Shown piece after piece: positions 53,395-62,158 of a stretch of DNA of 64,000 bases; positions within the stretch are counted from its first letter, which is position 1; each line of letters begins with the position of its first letter. The stretch spans positions 744,001-808,000 of the forward strand of contig CP071306.1 of NCBI GenBank assembly GCA_027563145.1, given 5' to 3'. The notes beneath the pieces are model-generated. The model was not told where the DNA came from. It saw only the letters and a list, made by a program, of their open reading frames with translations, and did no database searches. Source of the stretch: Halocatena halophila. Lineage in GTDB: Archaea; Halobacteriota; Halobacteria; Halobacteriales; Haloarculaceae. The position numbers and the translations under genes were made by a program.

Positions 53395-55655
53395 GTGTCG
53401 ATGAAACGCTCCGCAAGGAGGTTATCGAGCTCACAACAGAACTCCACGACGGGCTGCTCACCATGGAAGCCGCTCCCGATGAGACGGCAACCGCAGAGCT
53501 GTTCCGTGCAACTCACACGTTGAAGGGAACGTGTGCTATGGGTGGGCTCGAGGAGGCGGCTACCGTCGCTCACGCGCTCGAAGAGCTGTTCGAAGCCGTC
53601 CGTGGGGACGCTATCGAGCCGACGACCCCGCTCGTTGACGTGGCACTCGATGGGGTCGATGCCATCGCAGCCGTCGTCGACGCCCCTGATATTGAGGCTG
53701 CCGTTGCGCCAACCCAGGCCAGTACGGCACTGCAGTCACAGCTCGCCGAGCAGATGGACAATGACACACCATCTACAGAGTCAGCGACCACGCCACCCGA
53801 TGACCCGGACGACGCGAGTCATGTCTCAACGGAGACGAACGACCAGATGCAACCTCCTGACGACGATCCGTTCGTCTGGGTCAGTGAGACCCCATCCACC
53901 GACATCGAGACGCTCGAGACGGAGCTCGAAGCGGTGTCATTCGGCGAATTCGATGACCAAGACGAGCTGAGTATACAGGAGCTGCTCGAAATTGAGCCAC
54001 AAACGGAGCCAGACGAGAAAACAGCTGATGGCACTGAAGATGAGGGTGACGTTACTGATGATGAGAGATCGGACGATGGCAGTGACAAAGACGAAACTAC
54101 CACCACAGATTCCGACACCATCGACGCCTCCGGAGACCCATTCGTCTGGGTGACCGATGATGGGCCCGCAGTTCCTGACCTCGAAGCACTTGAGGCCGAG
54201 CTTGCGTCGGTTTCGTTCGGGGAGTTCGATGACGAAGACGTGCTGTCAATCCAGGAGCTCCTCGAAATCGAACCGGTGGATGAATCCGACACCGACACAT
54301 CGGAACTCGAATCGGTGGAGTTACCTGCGTCAGTGGAGCCACAGGAGCAATCATCCCAAGCGCCACCAGAGTCGTTCGTGCCCGACCCAGAGACAGAAGC
54401 GTTTGCCGACCGGTTCGGGGCGTTGTTCGAATCGGACAACGGTGGTGACACTCGGGCAGTCGGGACGATCGAGGAAAGCAGCCTGGAGCTACCCACACAG
54501 TCCACACCCGAGAAAGCGGTGCAGTCGATTCATTCGGTGACCGTCGACGTGACGACTGCAGACGACCTGCTTGCGCTCGCCGAAAAACTGTCGATGGTCT
54601 CGCTGTCGCTCAAAGAGGAGCTCGATGTCGATGACGACGACGAACTCGAATCCCTGTTGACGACACTCTCGTCCGTCGAAACTGACGTGTTACAGACGGT
54701 TCTCAAGCTTCGATTGCTCGAGTTTGGCGACGTGGTCGATCGACTCCCCCGGCTCGTTCGTGACATTGCCAACGCACAGGAAAAACGGATCGATCTCGAG
54801 ATCGACGGCAACGATGTGACGTTCGATCGCCGAATCGCAGAACGGATCAGAGAGCCGCTGTTGCACCTGGTTCGTAACGCCGCCGACCATGGGATCGAAT
54901 CACCAGCCACACGCAAAGCGGCCGGAAAACCTCCAACTGGAACGATCATCGTTCGCGCAGAACAGATCAGAAACGGCGCTATCATCGAAGTCGAAGACGA
55001 CGGGGCTGGCATTGATCCCGAGGCCGTCCTCGAAGCGGCCGTCGAGACAGGAGCAATTCCTGCGACCGATGTCACCGACTACGACGGGACTGAGGCGTTT
55101 GATCTCCTGTTTCATCATGGTCTGTCGACCGCGGAGTCAGTCACAGACGTTAGCGGTCGCGGTGTGGGAATGGAGATCGTCGATCGGGTGTGTACAGCCC
55201 TCGATGGCTCCGTAGAGATCGAGAGTACCCCCGGCTCGGGAACGACTGTGCGACTTCATGTGCCCATCACGGCGGCAATGGCTCCGTTGTTGTTCATAGC
55301 CGCCGGCACCGAGCGCTTTGCGATCCCCCAGTCCGCGGTCGAAGGCGTCGCGAGAAAACGACACAGTGAGGACGGACACAGCCCCCCGTATGCGCTCTCC
55401 GACGGCGGGGACTACCGGCTGTGTAGCCTCCACGAGCGATTCGACGTCTCACGTACGTGCGAAACGACTAGCAACATCGTCTGGCTCCGTGCCGACATCG
55501 ATCGCGTTGGAATCGAATGTGATCGGGTTATTGGCACTCGACAGGCGGTGGTGACACCGTATGGACCGCCACTCGATTCGGTGCGAGGAATCAGCGGGGC
55601 AACGATCGAGGCAAGCGGCGACGTTATCAACGTGATCGATGCGACAACGATCTGA
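53391..55655 (+). CDS. cheA: Chemotaxis histidine kinase CheA with a duplicated linker segment
   Basis: 754 residues. The HPt domain has the phospho-His42 in FRATHTLKGTCAMGG. A long acidic linker follows instead of an obvious P2 domain and holds two near-copies (about 158-204 and 248-296) of a segment with DPFVWV ... VSFGEFDD-D-E-LSIQELLEIEP. The P3 helix, P4 ATPase (NAADHGIESPATRKAAGKP, then EVEDDGAGID and GRGVGMEIV) and P5 CheW-like domain are present. The duplicated segment may dock CheY or CheW. Start at 53391 overlaps cheY. Confidence 0.93.
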   Translation: MSVDETLRKEVIELTTELHDGLLTMEAAPDETATAELFRATHTLKGTCAMGGLEEAATVAHALEELFEAVRGDAIEPTTPLVDVALDGVDAIAAVVDAPDIEAAVAPTQASTALQSQLAEQMDNDTPSTESATTPPDDPDDASHVSTETNDQMQPPDDDPFVWVSETPSTDIETLETELEAVSFGEFDDQDELSIQELLEIEPQTEPDEKTADGTEDEGDVTDDERSDDGSDKDETTTTDSDTIDASGDPFVWVTDDGPAVPDLEALEAELASVSFGEFDDEDVLSIQELLEIEPVDESDTDTSELESVELPASVEPQEQSSQAPPESFVPDPETEAFADRFGALFESDNGGDTRAVGTIEESSLELPTQSTPEKAVQSIHSVTVDVTTADDLLALAEKLSMVSLSLKEELDVDDDDELESLLTTLSSVETDVLQTVLKLRLLEFGDVVDRLPRLVRDIANAQEKRIDLEIDGNDVTFDRRIAERIREPLLHLVRNAADHGIESPATRKAAGKPPTGTIIVRAEQIRNGAIIEVEDDGAGIDPEAVLEAAVETGAIPATDVTDYDGTEAFDLLFHHGLSTAESVTDVSGRGVGMEIVDRVCTALDGSVEIESTPGSGTTVRLHVPITAAMAPLLFIAAGTERFAIPQSAVEGVARKRHSEDGHSPPYALSDGGDYRLCSLHERFDVSRTCETTSNIVWLRADIDRVGIECDRVIGTRQAVVTPYGPPLDSVRGISGATIEASGDVINVIDATTI

Positions 55656-55661
55656 CCACGC

Positions 55662-56903
55662 ATGAAACTTGACGTTACCAGACTGGAGTCGGTGTACGAG
55701 ATGGCACACGACGGGGCTCAGCTGGCCGCAACGCGATTTGCGAACAGTCTGGAACGCGATGCTCGTGTTCGAAACACGCGAGTTACCTTCGGGACACAAC
55801 CGGAGACCGCGATCGATGGACGATCGGTCGCCGTGGGTATCGATCTCGATGGCGTGCTCGACGGTCGGTGTCTCGTCGAATTTGACGAATCGATCGTGGC
55901 AACGATCCAGCGAACGCTCGTTGGTGGGCAACTTGACGCGTCCGATCCGGCGCTCGGACGGAGTGCGCTCCTGGAGTTTGGGGCGGTGCTCAACAACGGC
56001 TTCGTGGACGGCTGGGCGGACGCATTCGATGCAGACATCGATGTCTCACCGCCGTCGATCGAGGCTGCTGATTTCTCTCAGATGCAGTCTACAGACACGG
56101 GGCCACTCGAGCTTGCGTTCTGGAGTCAGATCGACACTGTCGATCACAGCCGGGCGTTTACACACTGTTTCGTTCCGACCGCCGACTGTGTCGAACGACT
56201 CGTGAGTGGCGAATCTGGCGATCGAACGATCGAAGCGAGCGCGCTGAGTGGATTCGAAACGCTGCTCGAAAATGGCGTTGCATCAATGTCCGACACCCTC
56301 ACAGAGATGACGGGAATCGAGGCAGAAACGCCGACCAATCGGATGGAGTTCATCTCTCTCGATCGTCTTCCTGCCCGTGTTTCAACCGGACGGTATCGAA
56401 GTGTGGCGTTCAGTTTCCACGATACACCCAGTGGCTATCTGCTATTTTTGTTCGACCGTGACGGTGCCACCACGCTCGTCCGTGAGCTGTTCGGAGACTC
56501 GACCGGTAACGCGGCGCTGGCACGCGATGCAATACAGGAACTGGCCAACGTGATGACCAGCAGTTTGCTAGACGGCTGGGCGAACGTCCTTGAGACGGCG
56601 ATCGATCATTCCACACCCGCCTACACAGAGGACATGGGTGCTGCCGTGATCGATCCGCTGGTGGTTGGGCTGAGCGAACACCAGGAGTTCGCGTTCGTCT
56701 TCTCCCTCCAGCTGCGTTCAAGCGACCCCCCGATCGAGCTCGATATCTACACCATTCCTGACGAGGACGATCTCCTCAGGGCACTCCGCGCTCTCGAAAC
56801 GAAGCCCCTGGAGGGCGTCGCCCAGCCACCGTCGTTCACGCCGACAGAGGCGACACCCACGGCGTTTGCAGTCGGAGAGCTCATCGAATCCGATCATCCA
56901 TGA
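55662..56903 (+). CDS. cheC: CheC-family protein with several CheC-like domains
   Basis: 413 residues, about twice the size of a bacterial CheC. The CheC signature is [DS]-x3-E-x2-N-x22-P. The last motif fits it well (DAIQELANVMTSSL with P 23 residues after the Asn). The first reads SALLEFGAVLNNG, with the Asn replaced, and the middle one (GFETLLENGVASMSD) is loose. CheC proteins remove phosphate from CheY; this one may keep only one active site. It lies between cheA and cheD with short gaps. Confidence 0.85.
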   Translation: MKLDVTRLESVYEMAHDGAQLAATRFANSLERDARVRNTRVTFGTQPETAIDGRSVAVGIDLDGVLDGRCLVEFDESIVATIQRTLVGGQLDASDPALGRSALLEFGAVLNNGFVDGWADAFDADIDVSPPSIEAADFSQMQSTDTGPLELAFWSQIDTVDHSRAFTHCFVPTADCVERLVSGESGDRTIEASALSGFETLLENGVASMSDTLTEMTGIEAETPTNRMEFISLDRLPARVSTGRYRSVAFSFHDTPSGYLLFLFDRDGATTLVRELFGDSTGNAALARDAIQELANVMTSSLLDGWANVLETAIDHSTPAYTEDMGAAVIDPLVVGLSEHQEFAFVFSLQLRSSDPPIELDIYTIPDEDDLLRALRALETKPLEGVAQPPSFTPTEATPTAFAVGELIESDHP

Positions 56904-57406
56904 CCAATGCACTCGAAGACGTTCTTTCAGCTGAATCAGACGAAACGCTCGTCCGAGCAGGAGATTACCGGGTCGTTACTGCGGGTGAATCCCTGTACGC
57001 CTACGGCCTCGGGGCAAGCGTCGCGATCGCAATCTGTGGGCCCGATTCAATGGGCGGGCTTGCACATGCGTTGCTCTCCCGGCCGGACGGCTCCATGCGC
57101 CGTGGTGCGGGTACGTTCGTGGAGTCTGCGATCCGTGTGATGTTGCGTGAACTGATCGAAGCAGGCGCAGGCTACGGCTCGTGTGAGGCGAAACTCGCCG
57201 GTGGCGCTACCGTGTTCCAGCTTGAGGGTCTCGATCCAGATACCGGTGATCGAACTGTGGCTACCGCCCGACAGGAGCTCTCAGCGCTGGACGTTCCCGT
57301 CGTTGCCTCCGCGATCGGTGGCCAACGCGGTCGGTGTGTAGCGTTCGACACCGCAGAGAACGTTCTCACCGTGGCTACCAGTGATGGAGAATCGACCCGG
57401 CTGTGA
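56900..57406 (+). CDS. cheD: CheD-family protein lacking the nucleophilic Cys and Thr
   Basis: 168 residues. CheD deamidates receptor glutamines. The usual motif VTLGLGSC reads YAYGLGASVAI here, so the catalytic Cys and the partner Thr are replaced by Ser and Ala, while His of GLAHALL and the EAKLAGGATVF segment remain. It may be a binding-only partner of CheC rather than an enzyme. It overlaps cheC by four bases and closes the operon. Confidence 0.85.
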   Translation: MTNALEDVLSAESDETLVRAGDYRVVTAGESLYAYGLGASVAIAICGPDSMGGLAHALLSRPDGSMRRGAGTFVESAIRVMLRELIEAGAGYGSCEAKLAGGATVFQLEGLDPDTGDRTVATARQELSALDVPVVASAIGGQRGRCVAFDTAENVLTVATSDGESTRL

Positions 57407-57461
57407 GCAATACTCCAGGGGATGACAACACCTATCGCGCCCGCACGGTGTTAGCTACACA

Positions 57462-58490
57462 ATGTCGATGGTTATCGAGACAGGACTGCTCGGCCACGCG
57501 CTGTTGGTGGTCGTGACGGCACTGTTCATCTGGGTCGGGAGTGGCTGGCTTGAGCGTGGATCCGAAGAGCTGGCCGGTCACTACGGCCTTCCCGCGGTGG
57601 TACAGGGATCGGTCGTCGTCGCGGTTGGGTCGAGCTTTCCCGAGCTGGTGACGGTGGTCGTCACAGCACTCTCAGGAGTTCCAGACATGGGTGTCGGTGG
57701 AATCGTTGGCTCTGCGGTGTTCAACGTGCTCGTCATTCCAGCAGCCGCTGGGCTGGCGACGGCTTCTGCAATCGAGTCGAGTCGCACGATCGTCTATAAG
57801 GAGGCCCAGTTCTATATGATAGCGGTCTCTGCACTGATCGTGACGTTCGCGCTGGCGGTTATCTACGAGCCCGTCACAACCAGCGGTGAGCTCGTCGGAA
57901 ACATTACCCGACCACTTGCGTTGATCCCGCTTGCGTTGTACGGGCTCTATCTATTCATTCAGTACCAGGATGTGAGTGACGCAGCCCAGCCCACAGAGCC
58001 GACCGACAGTGTCTCTCGGATGTGGGGACTGCTCGGAGGCGGCCTGCTCATCATTCTCGTTTCCGTCCACCAGCTCGTTGCTAGCGTCGAATCACTCAGC
58101 ACGGCGTTTGGTGTCCCCGAGTTCATGGCCGGCGTGACAATTATTGCCGCTGCGACGAGTCTGCCGGACACGCTCGTCAGCGTGCGCTCGGCAAAGGGCG
58201 GCAACGGCTCGACGAGTCTGGGAAACGTTCTTGGCTCGAATACGTTCGATCTGCTCGTGGCAATTCCGATCGGCGTGTTGATTGCCGGCAAAATCGCGGT
58301 GAACTTCGCCGTGGCTGCGCCAATGATGGGCGTATTGACCGTCGCGACAATTTTGCTGTTTACCGTCTTGCGAACGGAGCTTACGCTGACGACCACAGAG
58401 TCACTCGCGTTGCTGGGCGCATATTTCGTCTTCGTTGGCTGGGTGGCAGCCGAATCGATGGGGCTCTCTCACCTGATCAGGGGAGCGTAG
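57462..58490 (+). CDS. Sodium/calcium exchanger family antiporter (CaCA)
   Basis: 342 residues with ten or eleven helices arranged as two inverted halves. Each half carries the alpha-repeat: AVGSSFPELVTVVVTAL near residue 56 and AAATSLPDTLVSVRSA near 232, both with the acidic residues for ion binding. A GxSx4-type turn is present. It exports Ca2+ or moves Na+/H+. The end overlaps the udk gene on the other strand by 14 bases. Confidence 0.92.
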   Translation: MSMVIETGLLGHALLVVVTALFIWVGSGWLERGSEELAGHYGLPAVVQGSVVVAVGSSFPELVTVVVTALSGVPDMGVGGIVGSAVFNVLVIPAAAGLATASAIESSRTIVYKEAQFYMIAVSALIVTFALAVIYEPVTTSGELVGNITRPLALIPLALYGLYLFIQYQDVSDAAQPTEPTDSVSRMWGLLGGGLLIILVSVHQLVASVESLSTAFGVPEFMAGVTIIAAATSLPDTLVSVRSAKGGNGSTSLGNVLGSNTFDLLVAIPIGVLIAGKIAVNFAVAAPMMGVLTVATILLFTVLRTELTLTTTESLALLGAYFVFVGWVAAESMGLSHLIRGA

Positions 58491-59118
58491 CCTCAATTGC
58501 AGCGCCGTCGATGGCAGACCGAATTCGCGCACTGAGAACGGAGACTGCACTGTGGTTGAGTCCCTCGGGAACGATCAGATCTGCGTGGCGTTTCGTTGGC
58601 TCGACATAGCGTTCGTGCATCGGCTTGACCGTCTCGAGATACTGCTCGATCACTCCCTCAAGCGTTCGCCCCCGCTCGATGACGTCGCGTTCTATCCGCC
58701 GGAGGATCCGAACGTCGGCGTCAGTATGCACGTACACGCTGAGATCATAGCAATCACGAAGGCGTCCATTGTATAGGCTCAAGATTCCCTCAACGATGCA
58801 AATCTTGGTGGGCTCTATGCGGACTCGCTCGTCCGTTCGCGTGTGTGTGGTAAAATCATACTGTGGCATCTCGATTGGCGACCCGCTGGTGAGCTGCTCA
58901 AGCTGGTCAACCAAAAGCTCCCACTCGAACGCATCAGGGTGGTCGTAGTTTATCTCCGAACGGGCCTCTAGCGAGCGATCACTGTGGTCTCGGTAGTAAT
59001 TATCGAGCGAAAGGATCGAGACTGGCTCGTCAACTGACGAGGAGAGCGCCTCTGCGACGGCCGTCTTTCCGGCCCCCGTTCCGCCTGCCATCCCGATAAC
59101 GAACGAATCGCCACTCAT
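58477..59118 (-). CDS. udk: Uridine kinase
   Basis: 213 residues from the ATG at 59118 (MSGDSFVIGMAGGTGAGKT). The P-loop GGTGAGKT and ILSLDNYYRDHSD segments, with DYDHPDAFEW-like NYDHPDAFEWELL, are typical of uridine/cytidine kinase. It phosphorylates uridine or cytidine in salvage. An ATG at 59157 gives 13 extra residues before the family start. Convergent with the antiporter. Confidence 0.92.
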   Translation of the reverse strand: MSGDSFVIGMAGGTGAGKTAVAEALSSSVDEPVSILSLDNYYRDHSDRSLEARSEINYDHPDAFEWELLVDQLEQLTSGSPIEMPQYDFTTHTRTDERVRIEPTKICIVEGILSLYNGRLRDCYDLSVYVHTDADVRILRRIERDVIERGRTLEGVIEQYLETVKPMHERYVEPTKRHADLIVPEGLNHSAVSVLSARIRSAIDGAAIEATLP

Positions 59119-59227
59119 TGTTTCTACTGGGACCTTATACTGGATAAACACCAGCATTTTATGGCCCGACCACCGGCCCGTCGCCTTTCAGTAGAGTTAT
59201 GTCCCGTTCGGAAACGAAAATACACCC

Positions 59228-59998
59228 GTGTGGTCGAAAGTTCGCCGTGCGAATGATCGCGTCTCTCGGAGGGGCTTGCTCGCAACGATGGGTGCTGGGT
59301 TGATCGCGACGACTGCTGGCTGTGTGCATCCGCTTCCACCGCCACAGGGCATCCTCCTCCAGAAAGGGATCTACGCCAAAAACCAAGATGACCAGCGGGT
59401 CACCGTCCTCCAGGCTGGAGACAATGAGATAAGCATCTCCGATCCGCTGTTACAATCGAAACTGCCAAGAGCAAAAGAGTCAGCGAACACGACTATTCCG
59501 GAGTCCGTCCACGATCGGCTCAAAAATCGGTATAAGGACATCTTCTACTACGTCGAAGTGAAGAAACTCAATGAGCACGGACCACTTGTGCCGACAAAGT
59601 CCGGGGAAAAGCCGCGCTATCCAGCAATCGGGGGAAAGCCAAAATACAACCTCTCACGCGAAGAGTTCGGGAAGGTCATCTCGGGAGATCGCATCGAATA
59701 TACGCTGAATATGTTCGATAGCAGAAAAATAGACACGCTGACGGTGATCATCCGGAAAGGAATGATTACCAAAAAGCAGCCGATCTCGAACGAAAACCTT
59801 CCTGACGGGGTTGATCCGTATCTGATTCGGGTCAATCACGGATCAAGCGACTCGCCGTACGGCATGGAGTACTACGCTACGGAAGAAGCCTATCAGAACG
59901 CACCGATCGGATCGAAAAGCTGGTTCGGCGTCATCTACGAGAATCGGATCAAACCAACAATTCAGACGTTTCGACCAGATCCGTACGGAAATTTATAA
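59228..59998 (+). CDS. Tat lipoprotein, function unknown
   Basis: 256 residues from GTG 59228. Twin-arginine SRRGLLATMGAG and lipobox-like TAGC near residue 32. The mature protein is basic-to-neutral with many beta and turn segments, and the C-terminal half contains YTLNMFDSRKIDTLTVIIRKG. No domain recognised. It sits divergent from udk. Confidence 0.65.
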   Translation: MWSKVRRANDRVSRRGLLATMGAGLIATTAGCVHPLPPPQGILLQKGIYAKNQDDQRVTVLQAGDNEISISDPLLQSKLPRAKESANTTIPESVHDRLKNRYKDIFYYVEVKKLNEHGPLVPTKSGEKPRYPAIGGKPKYNLSREEFGKVISGDRIEYTLNMFDSRKIDTLTVIIRKGMITKKQPISNENLPDGVDPYLIRVNHGSSDSPYGMEYYATEEAYQNAPIGSKSWFGVIYENRIKPTIQTFRPDPYGNL

Positions 59999-60002
59999 GC
60001 AA

Positions 60003-60350
60003 TCAGAGTCGACGTCGTTCGGATGGCGCTCTCTGTCGCGGCGTCGAACGAACGGTTGGTAGGTCAATTTCCTCTCGAAGTCCGAGGGCGATGGTTCGAA
60101 TCGTTCCCAAAAGCGACTCGAAATCATCGGTCGTATACCAGTAACAGTAGCTGATTCCGGTCACCACCATCAACACGAAGGAATAATACACCAGTGCAGT
60201 GTAGATATCTGTCGTGAAGAGGGCGAAATAAATTCCATTGATGAGTAAAAACACGCCGAGTAGCTGGAGGCCGACGTTTGTCCGTTGCATCCATTCTTTC
60301 GACTCCTCGGCAGATCGATTCCGAGTAGTCGTTCCGTCCAGCGATTCCAT
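60003..60350 (-). CDS. Small two-helix membrane protein, function unknown
   Basis: 115 residues with two helices (about 28-45 and 52-70) flanked by polar termini. It starts MESLDGTTTRNRSAEES. Convergent with the lipoprotein gene, with a 4-base gap. Its coding region is AT-richer than the flanks. No family recognised. Confidence 0.6.
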   Translation of the reverse strand: MESLDGTTTRNRSAEESKEWMQRTNVGLQLLGVFLLINGIYFALFTTDIYTALVYYSFVLMVVTGISYCYWYTTDDFESLLGTIRTIALGLREEIDLPTVRSTPRQRAPSERRRL

Positions 60351-60462
60351 GAATTACATTTCGAGACACACACTAAAGTATGTTCGTCAGACAGTCGTCA
60401 CACGAGTGTGACGATATCGCGTCCCACGCAATCCTTTTAGGAAACGATCTACGACCGTTAAC

Positions 60463-61950
60463 ATGGCAAAGGAGTCCTACGAGCAGAGATTTCTCGAGAA
60501 GTTGAACGTACCCGAGACGTTGACGTTTGACGATGTTCTGTTGCGTCCCACCGAAAGCAACGTCGAGCCAGAACAGGCTGGGACAGACACCAACGTGTCG
60601 AAATCGGTGACGCTGTCGGTGCCGGTGTTATCGGCTGCGATGGATACGGTGACATCGACGGAGATGGCGATCGAGATGGCTCGCCAGGGTGGCCTTGGTG
60701 TGCTCCATCGGAACATGTCCGTTGAGGCGACTGGCGATGCCGTCGAACGGGTCAAACGAGCCGATGAGCTGATCATCCGTGATGTCGTCACGGCCAGTCC
60801 GGACCAGACCGTCCAGGAAGTTGATGCGATGATGTCCAGCGAAGGCGTGAGTGGAGCGCCCGTGGTAGACGACGACGACATCGTCCTGGGGATCATCTCC
60901 GGGACGGACATTCGACCGTATCTCGAGGTCGGAGACCGCGATGAAGTCAGAGAGGCGATGACCGACGAGGTGATCACCGCTTCGGACGACGTGACCGCGA
61001 GAGAAGCGCTCGAACTCATGTATGAGCACAAAATCGAGCGAGTACCTATCGTTGACGAGAACGGAACGCTCACCGGTCTCGTAACGATGCAAGGAATCTT
61101 ACAGCGCCGTGAGTACGACGCCGCGGCGCGTGATTCGTCTGGCCGTCTCCGTGTTGGCGTCGCGGTCGGACCGTTCGAAGAAGACCGAGCAGTCGTTGCC
61201 GATGAGGCCGGTGCAGACGTGTTGTTCATCGACTGTGCCCACGCACACAACCGATCGGTGATCGATAGCGCAAAAGCGATCAAATCGGCGGTTGATGCCG
61301 ACGTTGTCGTCGGCAACATCGGCACTGCAGAAGCTGCGCGCGAACTCATTGACTTTGCGGACGGTCTCAAAGTCGGTATCGGTCCAGGAAGCATCTGTAC
61401 GACCCGCGTGGTCAGTGGTGCTGGTATGCCACAGATCACTGCCATCGCGAGCGTTGCCGACGTGGCAGCCGAACACGACGTTCCGGTGATCGCCGACGGT
61501 GGGATTCGCTACTCCGGCGATGCGATCAAAGCGATCGCTGCCGGTGCCGACGCCGTCATGCTCGGCTCGTATTTTGCCGGCACCGACGAAGCACCAGGTC
61601 GCATCATCACCATGAACGGGAAGAAATACAAGCAGTACCGTGGCATGGGCTCGGTCGGAGCGATGCAGTCCGGTGGCGGCGATCGGTATCTCAAAGACGC
61701 CGATGAGGACGAAGAGTACGTACCGGAAGGCGTCGAGGCAGCGACGCCGTACAAGGGCTCACTCGAGAGCGAACTCCACCAGCTCGTTGGCGGTATGCAA
61801 TCCGGAATGGGCTACGTTGGTGCCGAATCGATCCAGGACGTCAAAGAAACGGCCGAATTCGTTCGCGTCTCACCGGCCGGGCAGACGGAGGGCCATCCTC
61901 ACGACGTGGTCATCACTGACGAAGCTCCGAACTACAAACCACGAGAATAA
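60463..61950 (+). CDS. guaB: Inosine-5'-monophosphate dehydrogenase
   Basis: 495 residues. It converts IMP to XMP with NAD+, the first step towards GMP. A CBS pair sits at about residues 100-210 ([28 protein letters not shown]). The active loop [13 protein letters not shown], with the catalytic Cys, is near 310, and the [11 protein letters not shown] flap near 395. ATCCTTTTA around 60430-60438 is a plausible TATA element 25-33 bases before the ATG. Confidence 0.97.
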   Translation: MAKESYEQRFLEKLNVPETLTFDDVLLRPTESNVEPEQAGTDTNVSKSVTLSVPVLSAAMDTVTSTEMAIEMARQGGLGVLHRNMSVEATGDAVERVKRADELIIRDVVTASPDQTVQEVDAMMSSEGVSGAPVVDDDDIVLGIISGTDIRPYLEVGDRDEVREAMTDEVITASDDVTAREALELMYEHKIERVPIVDENGTLTGLVTMQGILQRREYDAAARDSSGRLRVGVAVGPFEEDRAVVADEAGADVLFIDCAHAHNRSVIDSAKAIKSAVDADVVVGNIGTAEAARELIDFADGLKVGIGPGSICTTRVVSGAGMPQITAIASVADVAAEHDVPVIADGGIRYSGDAIKAIAAGADAVMLGSYFAGTDEAPGRIITMNGKKYKQYRGMGSVGAMQSGGGDRYLKDADEDEEYVPEGVEAATPYKGSLESELHQLVGGMQSGMGYVGAESIQDVKETAEFVRVSPAGQTEGHPHDVVITDEAPNYKPRE

Positions 61951-61990
61951 GCGAACAAAACTCTACAGAATTATAGTCCGCAGGAGTTGA

Positions 61991-62064
61991 CGGGCTGAGA
62001 GGGATTTGAACCCTCGGCCGTCTGGTTAAGAGCCAGATGCTCTGCCTGGCTGAGCTATCAGCCC
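61991..62064 (-). tRNA. tRNA-Lys (anticodon CTT)
   Basis: 74 bases on the minus strand. Acceptor GGGCTGA pairs with TCAGCCC, the anticodon loop CTCTTAA holds CTT, and the T-arm has GTTCAAATC. Discriminator G, no intron. Unlike the other three tRNA genes here, no repeat of its 3' end is seen in the 40 bases downstream. Confidence 0.95.
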
Positions 62065-62158
62065 TGTTTGATCATTGCGAGGGTTCATTCATATACGTTT
62101 CTGTTGCGGATGACCAAGAGGAGAGTTTCAAGTAGGTTCGAGACCCAATTTGCGTACC

